A program made the translations under genes and the position numbers. The notes beneath the pieces are model-generated. The model saw only the letters and a list, made by a program, of their open reading frames with translations, made no database searches and had not been told where the DNA came from. Below, piece by piece: positions 1-7,141 of a stretch of DNA of 11,560 nt; the stretch's first letter is position 1; each line of letters opens with the position of its first letter. Source of the DNA: JBDIVL01 sp039794405 (lineage in GTDB: Bacteria > Planctomycetota > Brocadiia > Brocadiales > Brocadiaceae); contig JBDIVL010000074.1 in the NCBI GenBank assembly GCA_039794405.1, positions 1 through 11,560 on the forward strand, in the 5' to 3' direction.

Positions 1-116
1 GAAGACTCGTAAGGGATTATGAGCGATTGCCTGAAGTATTGTCTGGCCTTCATTTCCTTGCTTTCGCCATACTTATGCTAAGAAGATTTGCTGAGGTGAT
101 ATTTCAAAGTGCATAA
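1..116 (+). CDS. IS5-family (DDE) transposase, C-terminal end only
   Basis: The open frame starting at base 3 translates to about 37 residues before a TAA at 114-116. It contains RDYERLPEVLSGLHFLAF followed by LMLRRF. The pattern D-Y-E-R-x-P-E ... LRR is the usual C-terminus of IS5-family DDE transposases, where it follows the last catalytic Glu. The catalytic residues would lie left of the window and cannot be checked. The stop lies only about 35 bp from the 3' end of the oppositely oriented IS110 relic, so two insertion sequences abut here. The call rests on a short motif recognised by eye. Whether the full gene is intact cannot be judged. Confidence 0.68.
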   Translation, partial: RLVRDYERLPEVLSGLHFLAFAILMLRRFAEVIFQSA

Positions 117-148
117 CACGCTCTAGGAAAAAAGAGTTAAAAGGTTCT

Positions 149-1410
149 TTAAAAATCAACAATTGCAGAGCCATAGCCCAAGGGACATTTCTTACCCTGA
201 AGTTTTGGGTTTTGAATGTGCAAGGCTTCATCATAGGCAGTTCCGTTTGCCCAAACAGCAAAAAGGATTTTGATCCATTTTTACCAAGATTGCGCAGGAT
301 GGTACAATGGCTTTGGTTTCTTGCTTCGTGGTAATCGTAAAATGCCCTTGCCCAGGATGAGCAGTTGATACTGGCAAAGGCCCAGTCATGGAATGTCCTT
401 CTGGGGGATTTTAGCAGGCGTAACGCAGAGACACACTTCTTCATTTTCCGCTTTCTCTGATAACCGGTACGCATCTGGAGAGTTTTGCTATTTCCTCAGC
501 AGACTGGAACCGATGATAGCCCTCTTTCCTTTTGGTCCAAGGGTTGCGACCAGTTCTGGGGCAAGACATTCACCCATACCAGGCAGATCCTTGATCGGGT
601 TTGATTCGGGAAGATTATCTAGAATACCTGGATTGCTTGTTCATAGTGGGTAATATGTTCTTTCAGATTTTCGAGTTGACCCAGGAGCATTCCTAAACGA
701 AGTTTTCCAGAACGAGCGATTACTCTATCGGGTTGAAGGGGTGGGAGATTGAATTACCTTCCAGAGTTCTTCGATCCTGGCGGGATACGGGTAGCGATAT
801 TTTTTGAGAAATGTAAGGAAGGTCTTTTTCGTACAGGCACTCAGGGTACCGTGGTCGGGAAATGCCTTGAGAAAATCAATGAATATCTGAGAATTCAGAG
901 AAAATATCTCCAGCACCTTTGGGTAGAACTCCTTCAGGCATGAGATAATTTGGTTGGTAACTCTTGATTTTTCATCAACCACTTTCCACAGGTCTTTGCA
1001 AAGTCTGGAAAGAAGCCTATAATCTTCGGAAAGGGTTTGATTGGTTGAAACAGGTGGCGGTCAGTACGTAAGTGATGACCGAGCGACAGGGCATCGAGGG
1101 CATCAGATTTTGCTTTTGAAAGCACGTGCCGATCTTTGTAACGGTTGACTGCCTTTGGATTGATGGCATAGACGGTGTAGCCTTTTTGCAGAAGCTCATG
1201 TGCCAGAAGTCCGTAGCTTGTTTCGATGGCTACAAGTACGAGACCAGGGGACGTTTGATAGTTTGCAAGGTGTGAATGAAGCAGTACAAACCGATTGCAG
1301 GTGTGGTCGATCCGGAATTGGTCGAGTGTTTCGGCTGAGTTACCGGTAATAACGATGTCGTGATGATCATCAGCCCAATCAATGCAGACATAAATCATTT
1401 TTTGTTCCAC
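149..1410 (-). pseudogene. IS110-family transposase, multiply frameshifted
   Basis: The N-terminal RuvC-like DEDD domain is clear. From a GTG start at 1410, preceded by AAGGAG nine bases upstream, there is CIDWADD (Asp11), AIETSYG (Glu63) and KSDALDA (Asp103, Asp106). The rest of the protein is recoverable only by changing frame near 1030 (before EDYRLLSRLCKDLW), 732 (to PDRVIARSGKLRL), 625 (to ILDNLPES...DLPGMG), 535 (to YHRFQSAEEIAKLS), 450 (to RRTFHDWAFASINCSSWARA) and 285 (to KWIKILFAVWANGTAYDEAL). It stops with TAA at 149-151. Joined together the segments span about 420 codons, the usual IS110 length, including the C-terminal Transposase_20 region with the SWARAFYD motif. With so many frame changes it cannot make a working transposase. 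It is a relic unless the sequence itself contains indel errors. An internal ATG at 1398 is an alternative start. Confidence 0.87.
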
Positions 1411-1726
1411 ATATATTGACTCCTTACATGAAACCGGAGGGGCAAGCTGTTTCTGTTGCCCGCTGATGGCCTTATATTGGCTTCTTTCAGAACATTCTAT
1501 TGATTGTAGGGTTGCAGAAATTGGCAAAAGAAAGATGCGTATGGTCTAAATCAGGTCATCGTGTGACAGGGGGTGTTCGACTCTATCTTTCCTTGCTCCT
1601 TCATGGATAATTTTTCGGGAGGGAAGGAATGGTTAACTCCAGTCGCCCTACGGACTCTTTCCGTTAACCACTCCTTCCCACTAATATGTTAACCATTTTA
1701 GTTAACTCTGATAGTATTTCAATGCA
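1411..1726. other. gene-free stretch upstream of the IS110 relic
   Basis: This stretch of about 316 bp lies between the transposase start and the PAS fragment. No convincing coding frame was found. It contains a strong inverted repeat (1621-1679) and several nearby GTTAAC words (1632, 1663, 1688, 1701). IS110-group elements usually carry a non-coding end upstream of the transposase that is transcribed into a bridge RNA, so part of this region may be that end. The element boundary cannot be placed, because IS110 elements lack conspicuous terminal repeats. Confidence 0.4.
1621..1679. repeat. inverted repeat, 17-nt arms (16 of 17 paired)
   Basis: The left arm gggaaggaatggttaac (1621-1637) is the reverse complement of the right arm gttaaccactccttccc (1663-1679) apart from one position, which would be a G-U pair in RNA. 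The 25-nt loop holds a smaller agtc/gact pairing. No T-run follows on either side, so it is not a typical terminator. It could be part of the IS110 non-coding end, a small palindromic repeat element, or a structured RNA. The word GGAAGGAGTG on the minus strand recurs in the palindrome at 10979-11076. Confidence 0.7.
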
Positions 1727-2155
1727 TTATAGACACCATAACATATAAGGGGGCGTTCTTAATGTCTCTCCATACTGTTTGTATTTTGTAATATCCTGGG
1801 CTGTGCCATAGATACGAACTACACGATTCTGTCCCTCTTCCCATATTGGCTGGGCGTAGTCACATAACCAACGTACTTCTCCATTTTTTGTCATGATGCG
1901 GAATTCTGTTACATTTGATTGCCCGGAAACCAAATAATTGAGATGTTTTATAAAACAAGGTATATCGTCAACGTGTACAAGACTAAGCCAACCTCCGCAC
2001 TTATTTATTTCTTCAAGGGTAAATCCGGTGATGTGAGTAAAGGTATCAGTTACACATTCACCGATAAGCGTATTATCGGGTTCGATGCGGAGGTCATATG
2101 AATAATTAACAATATGCTTAAAGATAGGATAATAGTGTCTTCTTAAAAGATTCAT
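1727..2155 (-). pseudogene. PAS/PAC domain sensor fragment
   Basis: This encodes 142 residues. A PAS_3-type fold is visible: YDLRIEPDNTLIGECV (20-35), ITGFTLEEI (42-50), a WLSLVHVDD block (56-64), EFRIMTKNGEVRWLCDY (84-100) and the PAC ending RIYGTAQDITKYK (114-126). Such domains usually continue into another PAS, a histidine kinase or a GGDEF module. Here the frame ends only 16 residues after the PAC motif, and the IS110 region begins about 300 bp further on. The same frame stays open upstream of the ATG for another 34 codons, back to a TAG at 2258-2260, with no good ribosome site. It is therefore probably an internal piece of a larger sensor gene cut at both ends. A short stand-alone PAS protein is possible but less likely. 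Confidence 0.7.
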
Positions 2156-2266
2156 GGGGAAACGTACTGAAATATTGAATGCAACAATATTTTTCAGAAG
2201 GATCTCATTCTCTTCGATAAATCTCTTGTAAAAGATATAGCACTTGATTTTTTGGTTCTACAATAT

Positions 2267-2281
2267 CAATATAGCATATTG
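2267..2281. promoter_or_regulatory. 15-bp palindrome, possible upstream operator
   Basis: The sequence caatat-agc-atattg is a perfect palindrome with a 3-bp centre, located about 85 bp upstream of the XRE start codon. It shares the half-site word ATAGCA (2271-2276) with the palindrome overlapping the putative promoter at 2325-2341, and with a single copy at 2237-2242. Function is inferred only from position and symmetry. The region is very AT-rich, so chance palindromes are not rare. Confidence 0.35.
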
Positions 2282-2324
2282 TAATATTATTTTAAAGAAA
2301 ATATTTCTTCGTGAAATTGTTTTC

Positions 2325-2341
2325 TATAGCAGAGTGCTATA
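2325..2341. promoter_or_regulatory. likely autoregulatory operator of the XRE gene
   Basis: The sequence tatagc-agagt-gctata is a perfect 6+5+6 inverted repeat lying 11 bp before the ATG at 2353. It overlaps TATACT at 2338-2343, which resembles a -10 box. XRE-family repressors commonly bind short palindromes over their own promoter, so this is a reasonable operator candidate. No convincing -35 hexamer was found at 16-18 bp spacing. Confidence 0.45.
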
Positions 2342-2352
2342 CTATATGTTTC

Positions 2353-2736
2353 ATGGAGAAAAAAAATATTGTTGGGAGTAACATACGGAAATTCAGGTCG
2401 AATGCCGGAATTACACAAGAAAAACTTGCTTTGATGAGTGGTCTGTCGCAGGGTTATATAAATCAGTTGGAAAGCGGCAAGAGAAACTATACGCAGAAGT
2501 CGTTAGAGCTTATCGCAGACGCTATGTCTACGCCAATAATAGAATTCTTCAGGGAGGGAAAGGATGATGGATTCTCTACCATTTCAGAAAAGGAAGGTAG
2601 TTACCAAAAGAAAAGGTCATATAAAAAAGAATTTATCCAACTCTTGAATAATTTGCCGGAGAGCGTTGTTGTTCGTTACCTCGCCCTTATGAAATTGGAA
2701 AAGGAATTACTGGTGAAAAGGAAAAAGGAACTGTAG
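2353..2736 (+). CDS. XRE-family helix-turn-helix transcriptional regulator
   Basis: This encodes 127 residues from the ATG at 2353. An HTH_3 (Cro/C1-type) domain covers about residues 6-65: IRKFRSNAGITQEKLAL (11-27), then the recognition-helix region LSQGYINQLESGKR (31-44) and LELIADAMSTPIIEFF (51-66). A polar linker is followed by a C-terminal helical stretch, FIQLLNNLPESVVVRYLALM (94-113), which may serve in dimerisation. There is no peptidase or sugar-binding domain. It is the only plus-strand gene in the middle of the window, divergent from the PAS fragment and convergent with cbiA (48-bp gap). A longer start at GTG 2311 is possible, but it would place the putative promoter and operator inside the gene. 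Neither start has a good ribosome site. Targets are unknown; autorepression is inferred from the palindromes upstream. Confidence 0.85.
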   Translation: MEKKNIVGSNIRKFRSNAGITQEKLALMSGLSQGYINQLESGKRNYTQKSLELIADAMSTPIIEFFREGKDDGFSTISEKEGSYQKKRSYKKEFIQLLNNLPESVVVRYLALMKLEKELLVKRKKEL

Positions 2737-2784
2737 GTCTGATTTCGTTCCATTTGATTTTTTCGCTTACATGCGTCTTTATAA

Positions 2785-4176
2785 TTACGCATTGTCTATT
2801 GCTTGTAAGAAATGTTTTAATAAGTTTGGATCAGTTGCAAAATGGATGTGGGTGTAAGAGCCCAGTGTATGGCCATGAAAGATGCCATCCGGGTGTGTTC
2901 CTTTATCGTCACATTTAGAAACCTTATAGGCGTACGGTGTATCTTCCGGTACATGAAGTGATGACCAGTGAAATTCATGGGCTCGAAACCTTGTGCCTTT
3001 TTTACATAAGATAGTATCATGTACTGCTTCAACATGAATATAACCTAACCCTTGCCTTTTTCCTTCCATCCTTGTAGTCCCTTTGAATATCCCACACATC
3101 TCATGTGTTGTTTCCTTATGGTCTATCAAACGCTCAAGAAGGTACATCATTCCTCCGCATTCACCATAGATAACAACTCCTCTTTTATAGGCGTTCTGTA
3201 TCGATTTCTTCATGGTACTATTTGCTGCAAGCATGCCTGCATAAAGTTCTGGAAATCCACCACCGATATATAGACCTTTGATATCAGCAGGAAGAAATTT
3301 ATCATAGAGGGGACTAAAGTATGTAATCTCTATTCCATACGCTTCCAGTAAATCAAGATTATCCTGATAATAAAAATTGAATGCCTCATCAGAGGCAACT
3401 GCAATCCTGTAGTTAAATTGTTTGTCGAATTTACGAAAAACTGTTTTTTCAAATGGGGGAATATCTTTTGTAGCATTGGCAATATTGATGAGTTTGTCAA
3501 TATCAATCGTAGTAGACAATAGATCTCCAATTTTTCTATACACAAACTTTGAGAGTTCTTGTTCCGCGGACGGTACTAAACCCAAATGGCGTTCTGGCAT
3601 GGTTATCTCTTTGTGGAATGGCAGGTATCCTAATACCGGAATATTACAATTTTCTTCAATGGATTTCTTAAGAGAAGCATAATGTCGCTCACTTTTCACC
3701 CTGTTTAAAATTATTCCTGATATTGCAACTCCTTTATCAAAATTCTTGAATCCTAACACAACAGCACCCGCACTGCGTGACATTCCCTTTGCATCCATTA
3801 CCAGTATGATAGGTGCTTCCAATATTTTGGCAAGATGTGCTGTGCTCCCCGATTCTGTACCATCTAAACAGCCGTCATAAAGTCCCATTACACCTTCAAC
3901 TACGGCTATATCGGAATCTATTGAGGCATGATCAAATAATTCTAAACATATGTCTTTTGTCATAAGCCATGTGTCCAGGTTACGGGAAAATCGCCCAGTA
4001 ATGGCTGTATGATGTGAGGGATCGATGTAGTCAGGTCCTGCTTTAAAGCCTTGAACCGTGTATCCCTTTTCTCTTAATGCAGACATGAGACCGAGGGTTA
4101 CCGTTGTCTTTCCAACACCGCTGTGTGTGCCGGCAATTAAAACCCTTGGATAATTTGATCGTACAGAAATTTCCAT
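2785..4176 (-). CDS. cbiA: cobyrinic acid a,c-diamide synthase (CbiA/CobB)
   Basis: This 463-residue protein is of normal family length. It amidates the a and c carboxylates of cobyrinic acid (or the hydrogenobyrinate equivalent) using ATP and glutamine, a step of cobalamin corrin-ring synthesis in the cytoplasm. The N-terminal dethiobiotin-synthetase-like ATPase half has the P-loop GTHSGVGKTT (16-25), GFKAGPDYIDP (43-53) and VVEGVMGLYDG (92-102). The C-terminal class I glutamine amidotransferase half has GLYIGGGFPELYA (301-313), the nucleophile elbow YGECGGMMYL with Cys340, and SYTHIHF (440-446), which carries the expected catalytic His. All key residues are present. No other cob/cbi genes are in the window and no cobalamin riboswitch was recognised upstream. 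The ATG at 4176 has only a weak GGAAG about 13 nt before it. Whether the pathway variant is aerobic or anaerobic cannot be told from this gene alone. Confidence 0.95.
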   Translation of the reverse strand: MEISVRSNYPRVLIAGTHSGVGKTTVTLGLMSALREKGYTVQGFKAGPDYIDPSHHTAITGRFSRNLDTWLMTKDICLELFDHASIDSDIAVVEGVMGLYDGCLDGTESGSTAHLAKILEAPIILVMDAKGMSRSAGAVVLGFKNFDKGVAISGIILNRVKSERHYASLKKSIEENCNIPVLGYLPFHKEITMPERHLGLVPSAEQELSKFVYRKIGDLLSTTIDIDKLINIANATKDIPPFEKTVFRKFDKQFNYRIAVASDEAFNFYYQDNLDLLEAYGIEITYFSPLYDKFLPADIKGLYIGGGFPELYAGMLAANSTMKKSIQNAYKRGVVIYGECGGMMYLLERLIDHKETTHEMCGIFKGTTRMEGKRQGLGYIHVEAVHDTILCKKGTRFRAHEFHWSSLHVPEDTPYAYKVSKCDDKGTHPDGIFHGHTLGSYTHIHFATDPNLLKHFLQAIDNA

Positions 4177-4262
4177 TTTATTTATACTGCTTCCATGATG
4201 GCATGGACAAACTTTATTTGCCTGTGTTTTACCCGGGTTGGCTCAACCGTCTTCGATTGAAC

Positions 4263-4327
4263 CGAAATGTTTGGCATATTTCCTATGCCTAGCACCAATC
4301 AAAAACATACAGCCCAATGTTAAACAT
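4263..4327. repeat. dispersed intergenic repeat, copy 1 (upstream of cbiA)
   Basis: This 65-bp segment aligns without gaps to 8467-8531, with 48 of 65 positions identical. Fourteen of the 17 differences are transitions. The shared core is 4289-4313 (here ctagcaccaatcaaaaac followed by atacagc). A third, shorter copy of the core lies at 6734-6758. All three are in the same orientation and all are in non-coding spacers. Confidence 0.7.
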
Positions 4328-4452
4328 TTGAGATTATATATTATCCCCTGATAATGGTCAAGAAATTGTAACCGCTCAGGTGTGAAGGTACGGATGCAGA
4401 AGGCACAAAGTCTCATTGTTCTTATCATTTTTCACTAAATATTTTGCTATAG

Positions 4453-4598
4453 TGATCAACGACTGAAACTAAACTGAAGAGATATCATGATTATGGTATA
4501 ATTTATTTTTCTTTCTCAATCCCGAAGGGGGTGGCATGAGAAACCTGCATTCCGGTGTCATCCCTTCGGGGTTGAATTATTATGATCAACGATTGAAA
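4453..4598. repeat. 16-bp direct repeat (4453-4468 and 4583-4598)
   Basis: The copies tgatcaacgactgaaa and tgatcaacgattgaaa differ at one position and are 130 bp apart. They flank a segment whose middle is the stem-loop at 4516-4575. This could be a duplicated target or recombination site around a small inserted element, but 16 bp is long for a target duplication. Two copies of an intergenic repeat unit would also explain it. Confidence 0.6.
4516..4575. repeat. stem-loop with 14-nt arms
   Basis: The left arm tcaatcccgaaggg (4516-4529) pairs with the right arm cccttcggggttga (4562-4575) at 13 of 14 positions, with one G-U in RNA, around a 32-nt loop. No T-run adjoins it in the transcription direction of cheB, so a simple intrinsic terminator is unlikely. 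A small palindromic repeat element or a structured RNA segment fits better. Confidence 0.6.
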
Positions 4599-4757
4599 TC
4601 CGGCAACATATGCTGGAAACCAAGTTTTTTTCCTTTGTGTTCTAAGACATGTGGCATGTTAGGTTTGTCCACGGAGTGCTATAAAAACACCTAAACCTGT
4701 TCCCTTACTTTCATTATGGCAGGCTCTGACAGATTCAGGAATTATTTTTGAAAGATA

Positions 4758-5816
4758 CTAATTGAGTAATGATAAAATGGTGTGAGTAATTTTATGGAGT
4801 GGAACAACGGTATCTGCCGCGCCCAACTTAATCGCTTCTTTAGGCATGCCGAATACTACGCAGCTTTCTTCGTCCTGTGCTAATGTTTTGGCACCGCATT
4901 CTTTCATTTTCAAAAGACCATTCGCACCGTCGTCACCCATACCGGTCATAATTACACCAATTGCATTGGAACCTGCATATTTAGCAACTGATTCAAAGAG
5001 TACCTCGACCGATGGTCTGTGTCGTTTAACGGGGGGTTCCTGGTTCGTTACCACGTGATATCGGGCGCCGTTTCTCCGAAGTTCCATGTGATAGTTTCCG
5101 GGTGCAATCAAAGCGAGTCCCGGAATAATGCTATCTCCATCTTTTGCCTCTTTTACTTCAATAGAACAAAGGGAATTTAATCGCTCAGCAAATGATTTTG
5201 TGAATAACTGCGGCATGTGCTGTACAATCAATATTCCGGGGGCATTCGGCGGCATTTGCATCAATACCTCCTTAAGTGCTTCCGTTCCTCCTGTAGATGC
5301 CCCGATTGCAATAATTTTGTGTGTGCTTTTGATAAGTGCATGACTGTTTTGAGTGGGTTTGGTATTGGTATTTTTCTTATCTGTGTTTGTAAAAAGTTCT
5401 CTCTTCTTTACCCTAACCTTTGCTGATTCTTTAATCTTTATTGCTAATTCACCTACGATCTCATCAAGGCTATGTGAGACATCCAACGACGGTTTTGTAA
5501 CGAAATCCAATGCGCCGATCTCGAGCGCTTTTAAGGTTGTCTCACAGCCTGCTTGTGTGAGGGAGCTTACCATGATAACCGGCAGTGGATAATACGTCAT
5601 CAGTCTTTGAAGGAAGGAAATACCATCCATCCGGGGCATTTCCACATCGAGGGTAATTACGTCAGGCCTTAGATTTATAATTTTATCCCTGGCAATAAAC
5701 GGGTCAGCGGCAGTTCCTACTACTTCAATCTCACGGTCCTTACTTAAGCAGGTTGACAGTACTTTTCTCACTACTGCTGAATCATCGACAATTAATACCT
5801 TTATTTTTTCCGTCAT
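4758..5816 (-). CDS. cheB: CheB, receptor methylesterase/glutamine deamidase
   Basis: The ATG at 5816 is chosen because AAGGA (5825-5829) sits eight bases upstream. An ATG at 5837 would put that site inside the gene. From 5816 the protein has 352 residues. The receiver domain (about 4-115) has Asp11/Asp12, the phospho-acceptor Asp57 in TLDVEMPRMDG, and Lys108. A Lys/Thr/Asn-rich linker (about 130-163) leads to the methylesterase domain, with Ser174 in GASTGG, His200 in VQHMP and Asp296 in MTGMGDDGA forming the catalytic triad. Phosphorylated by CheA, CheB removes methyl groups from receptor glutamates at the inner membrane. It begins 24 bp after the cheR stop and is the last gene of the chemotaxis run. 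All functional residues are present. Confidence 0.96.
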   Translation of the reverse strand: MTEKIKVLIVDDSAVVRKVLSTCLSKDREIEVVGTAADPFIARDKIINLRPDVITLDVEMPRMDGISFLQRLMTYYPLPVIMVSSLTQAGCETTLKALEIGALDFVTKPSLDVSHSLDEIVGELAIKIKESAKVRVKKRELFTNTDKKNTNTKPTQNSHALIKSTHKIIAIGASTGGTEALKEVLMQMPPNAPGILIVQHMPQLFTKSFAERLNSLCSIEVKEAKDGDSIIPGLALIAPGNYHMELRRNGARYHVVTNQEPPVKRHRPSVEVLFESVAKYAGSNAIGVIMTGMGDDGANGLLKMKECGAKTLAQDEESCVVFGMPKEAIKLGAADTVVPLHKITHTILSLLN

Positions 5817-5824
5817 GGAAGATA

Positions 5825-5829
5825 TCCTT
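5825..5829 (-). promoter_or_regulatory. ribosome binding site deciding the cheB start
   Basis: AAGGA on the minus strand, eight bases before the ATG at 5816 and inside the alternative longer frame, favours the shorter CheB. It also lies in the 24-bp spacer after cheR, as expected for translation of a polycistronic message. Confidence 0.65.
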
Positions 5830-5840
5830 ATGTACAAGTG

Positions 5841-6674
5841 TTATTTTTGATAGACAGTTGGCTGGACATAACGAAATTTATTGTTTGTGCCTGCAAGGCT
5901 TTCAGAATGACCTATGAAGAGATATCCATCTGGTGCCAGGTGTTTATAAAATTTTGAGATTAATTCACTTTGAGTTTGCTTATCAAAATAAATCATTACA
6001 TTTCTACAAAATATGAAATCAAATTGACCTTTAAAGGGAAAGGTTTCATCAGTAAGGTTAAGCCTTCGAAAGGCTATCATATTTTTTAAGCAGGTATCTA
6101 TATGATAATAACCTTTATTATTATCAATTCTTTTGTTGAAATACGAGTTTATCAACTGAAGGGATACGCTTCTCAGTTGATCTTTTGTATAGACTCCTTC
6201 CATTGCCTTTTTTAAAACCCTGGTTGATATATCAGTCGCCAATATTTTTACATCCCACTCACACCGGGGTTGTACTTGTTCTGCAAGTACCATAGAAATA
6301 CTGTAGGGTTCTTCACCGGTAGAACATCCGGCACTCCATACTCTAACTCTTTTTTCGTGTTTTTTCCTTTTATTTTCTAATAAGGCAGGGATTGCTTTTT
6401 CTGATAAAAATTGAAAATGTGCTGCTTCCCGAAAAAATTCTGTGAGATTTGTGGAGATGCAATCGAGCATATTAACCAATTCTTCGCCTGTTGTGTCCCT
6501 TTGGGTAACGTAATCATAATATTCTTTAAATGAATCCAAGGACTTTTGCCGTAAGCGTTTCATTAAACGGGACTTCAATAATTCTTTTTTTGCGGGTGTA
6601 AGAAATATTCCACTTGCGTCGTAGATTAAACGCTGGAAAAGATTAAATTCTTTATCACTAATGTCTATTTCCAT
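5841..6674 (-). CDS. cheR: CheR, S-adenosylmethionine-dependent receptor methyltransferase
   Basis: This encodes 277 residues from the ATG at 6674, which has GGAG (6683-6686) eight bases upstream. A TTG at 6698 is a less likely start. The N-terminal all-helical domain (about 5-75) ends in TNLTEFFRE (75-83). The SAM-binding motif is VWSAGCSTGEEPYSISM (112-128), followed by ATDIS (146-150) and CRNVMIYFD (223-231). It methylates glutamates of chemoreceptors and works against CheB. The beta-subdomain stretch YFNKRIDNNKGYYHI (178-192) has the same spacing as in Salmonella CheR, which binds receptor C-terminal pentapeptides, although its glycines differ. That agrees with the aromatic pentapeptides ending both receptors here. 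The gene lies about 100 bp downstream of cheY; that spacer holds a repeat core. Confidence 0.96.
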   Translation of the reverse strand: MEIDISDKEFNLFQRLIYDASGIFLTPAKKELLKSRLMKRLRQKSLDSFKEYYDYVTQRDTTGEELVNMLDCISTNLTEFFREAAHFQFLSEKAIPALLENKRKKHEKRVRVWSAGCSTGEEPYSISMVLAEQVQPRCEWDVKILATDISTRVLKKAMEGVYTKDQLRSVSLQLINSYFNKRIDNNKGYYHIDTCLKNMIAFRRLNLTDETFPFKGQFDFIFCRNVMIYFDKQTQSELISKFYKHLAPDGYLFIGHSESLAGTNNKFRYVQPTVYQK

Positions 6675-6733
6675 AATGGATTCTCCGTTCCCTTTCAAAT
6701 AATTATCAACTTCGCCGGACGTTACATGCCTGA

Positions 6734-6758
6734 CTGACGCCGGTCAAAAACGTACAGG
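6734..6758. repeat. dispersed intergenic repeat, core copy 3 (between cheY and cheR)
   Basis: This 25-nt segment begins ctgacgccggtcaaaaacg and matches 8493-8517 at 20 of 25 positions; all five differences are transitions. It also resembles 4289-4313. It lies in the 101-bp spacer between the cheY stop and the cheR start, a gap noticeably longer than the other che junctions. Confidence 0.6.
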
Positions 6759-6775
6759 ATAAAACTATAGCGCAG

Positions 6776-7141
6776 TTATGCTTCACCAAAAAGATTTTTC
6801 AGCGCCGTAATCATCCGATCATCTTCAAAGGGCTTTATCACATAATCAGACGCACCATGCCGAATGGCTTCTTTCAGCGCATCCCGCTGGTCAATGGCAG
6901 AAACCATGATTATTTTTGCTTGTTTATCAAAGGCCATAATGTCTTTTAATCCCTGAATCCCATCCACATCCGGCATGATGATATCCATCGTAACCGCATC
7001 GGGTTTCAGCTCTTTGTATTTTACAAGCGCCTCTCTACCGTTTTCAGCTTCTCCTGCAATGTAGAATCCATGGCGTGTTAAAATCTGCCGGATTACTTTC
7101 CTTATGACTTTAGCATCATCTACAATTAATATTTTTTTCAT
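6776..7141 (-). CDS. cheY: CheY-type single-domain response regulator
   Basis: This encodes 121 residues from the ATG at 7141. AGGAG lies seven bases upstream, and the start overlaps the cheC stop as ATGA. The protein is a bare receiver domain: Asp8/Asp9 for metal, the phospho-acceptor Asp53 in TMDIIMPDVDG, Ser81, Tyr100 as the aromatic switch, and Lys103 in IKPF. CheA-P phosphorylates such proteins, and CheY-P binds the flagellar motor switch. The overlap with cheC suggests translational coupling of the regulator with its phosphatase. A longer frame to 7210 is only the run-through upstream of the coupled start. Confidence 0.93.
   Translation of the reverse strand: MKKILIVDDAKVIRKVIRQILTRHGFYIAGEAENGREALVKYKELKPDAVTMDIIMPDVDGIQGLKDIMAFDKQAKIIMVSAIDQRDALKEAIRHGASDYVIKPFEDDRMITALKNLFGEA

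Larger units (their letters stand above)
4177..4757. other. 581-bp intergenic region between cheB and cbiA
   Basis: No protein-coding frame here resembles a known family; the short minus-strand frame over 4243-4428 looks spurious. The region holds a small hairpin (ggttg-gct-caacc, 4236-4248), one copy of the dispersed repeat (4263-4327), a long stem-loop (4516-4575) inside a 16-bp direct repeat, and a small palindrome acatg-tgg-catgt (4647-4659). A TATAAT-like word (4497-4502, plus strand) has no matching -35. No clear intrinsic terminator follows cheB, and no obvious promoter precedes cbiA. Confidence 0.6.

Noticed and set aside
73..474. A 133-codon minus-strand frame as a separate gene
   Set aside because: Its middle part is one frame segment of the IS110 transposase; both ends are out-of-frame sequence. 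It is included in the pseudogene at 149-1410.
2765..2795. Bidirectional terminator between the convergent XRE and cbiA genes
   Set aside because: Only a 6-bp stem (atgcgt/acgcat) with a 10-nt loop is present, overlapping the cbiA stop and without a proper T-run, so support is too weak.
4177..4330. Cobalamin riboswitch in front of cbiA
   Set aside because: The region was checked because a B12-synthesis gene follows, but no B12-box-like word or the expected multi-stem layout was recognised. The similarity seen there is to the dispersed repeat.
4243..4428. A 61-codon minus-strand frame upstream of cbiA
   Set aside because: It coincides with the dispersed repeat and has no recognisable protein features.
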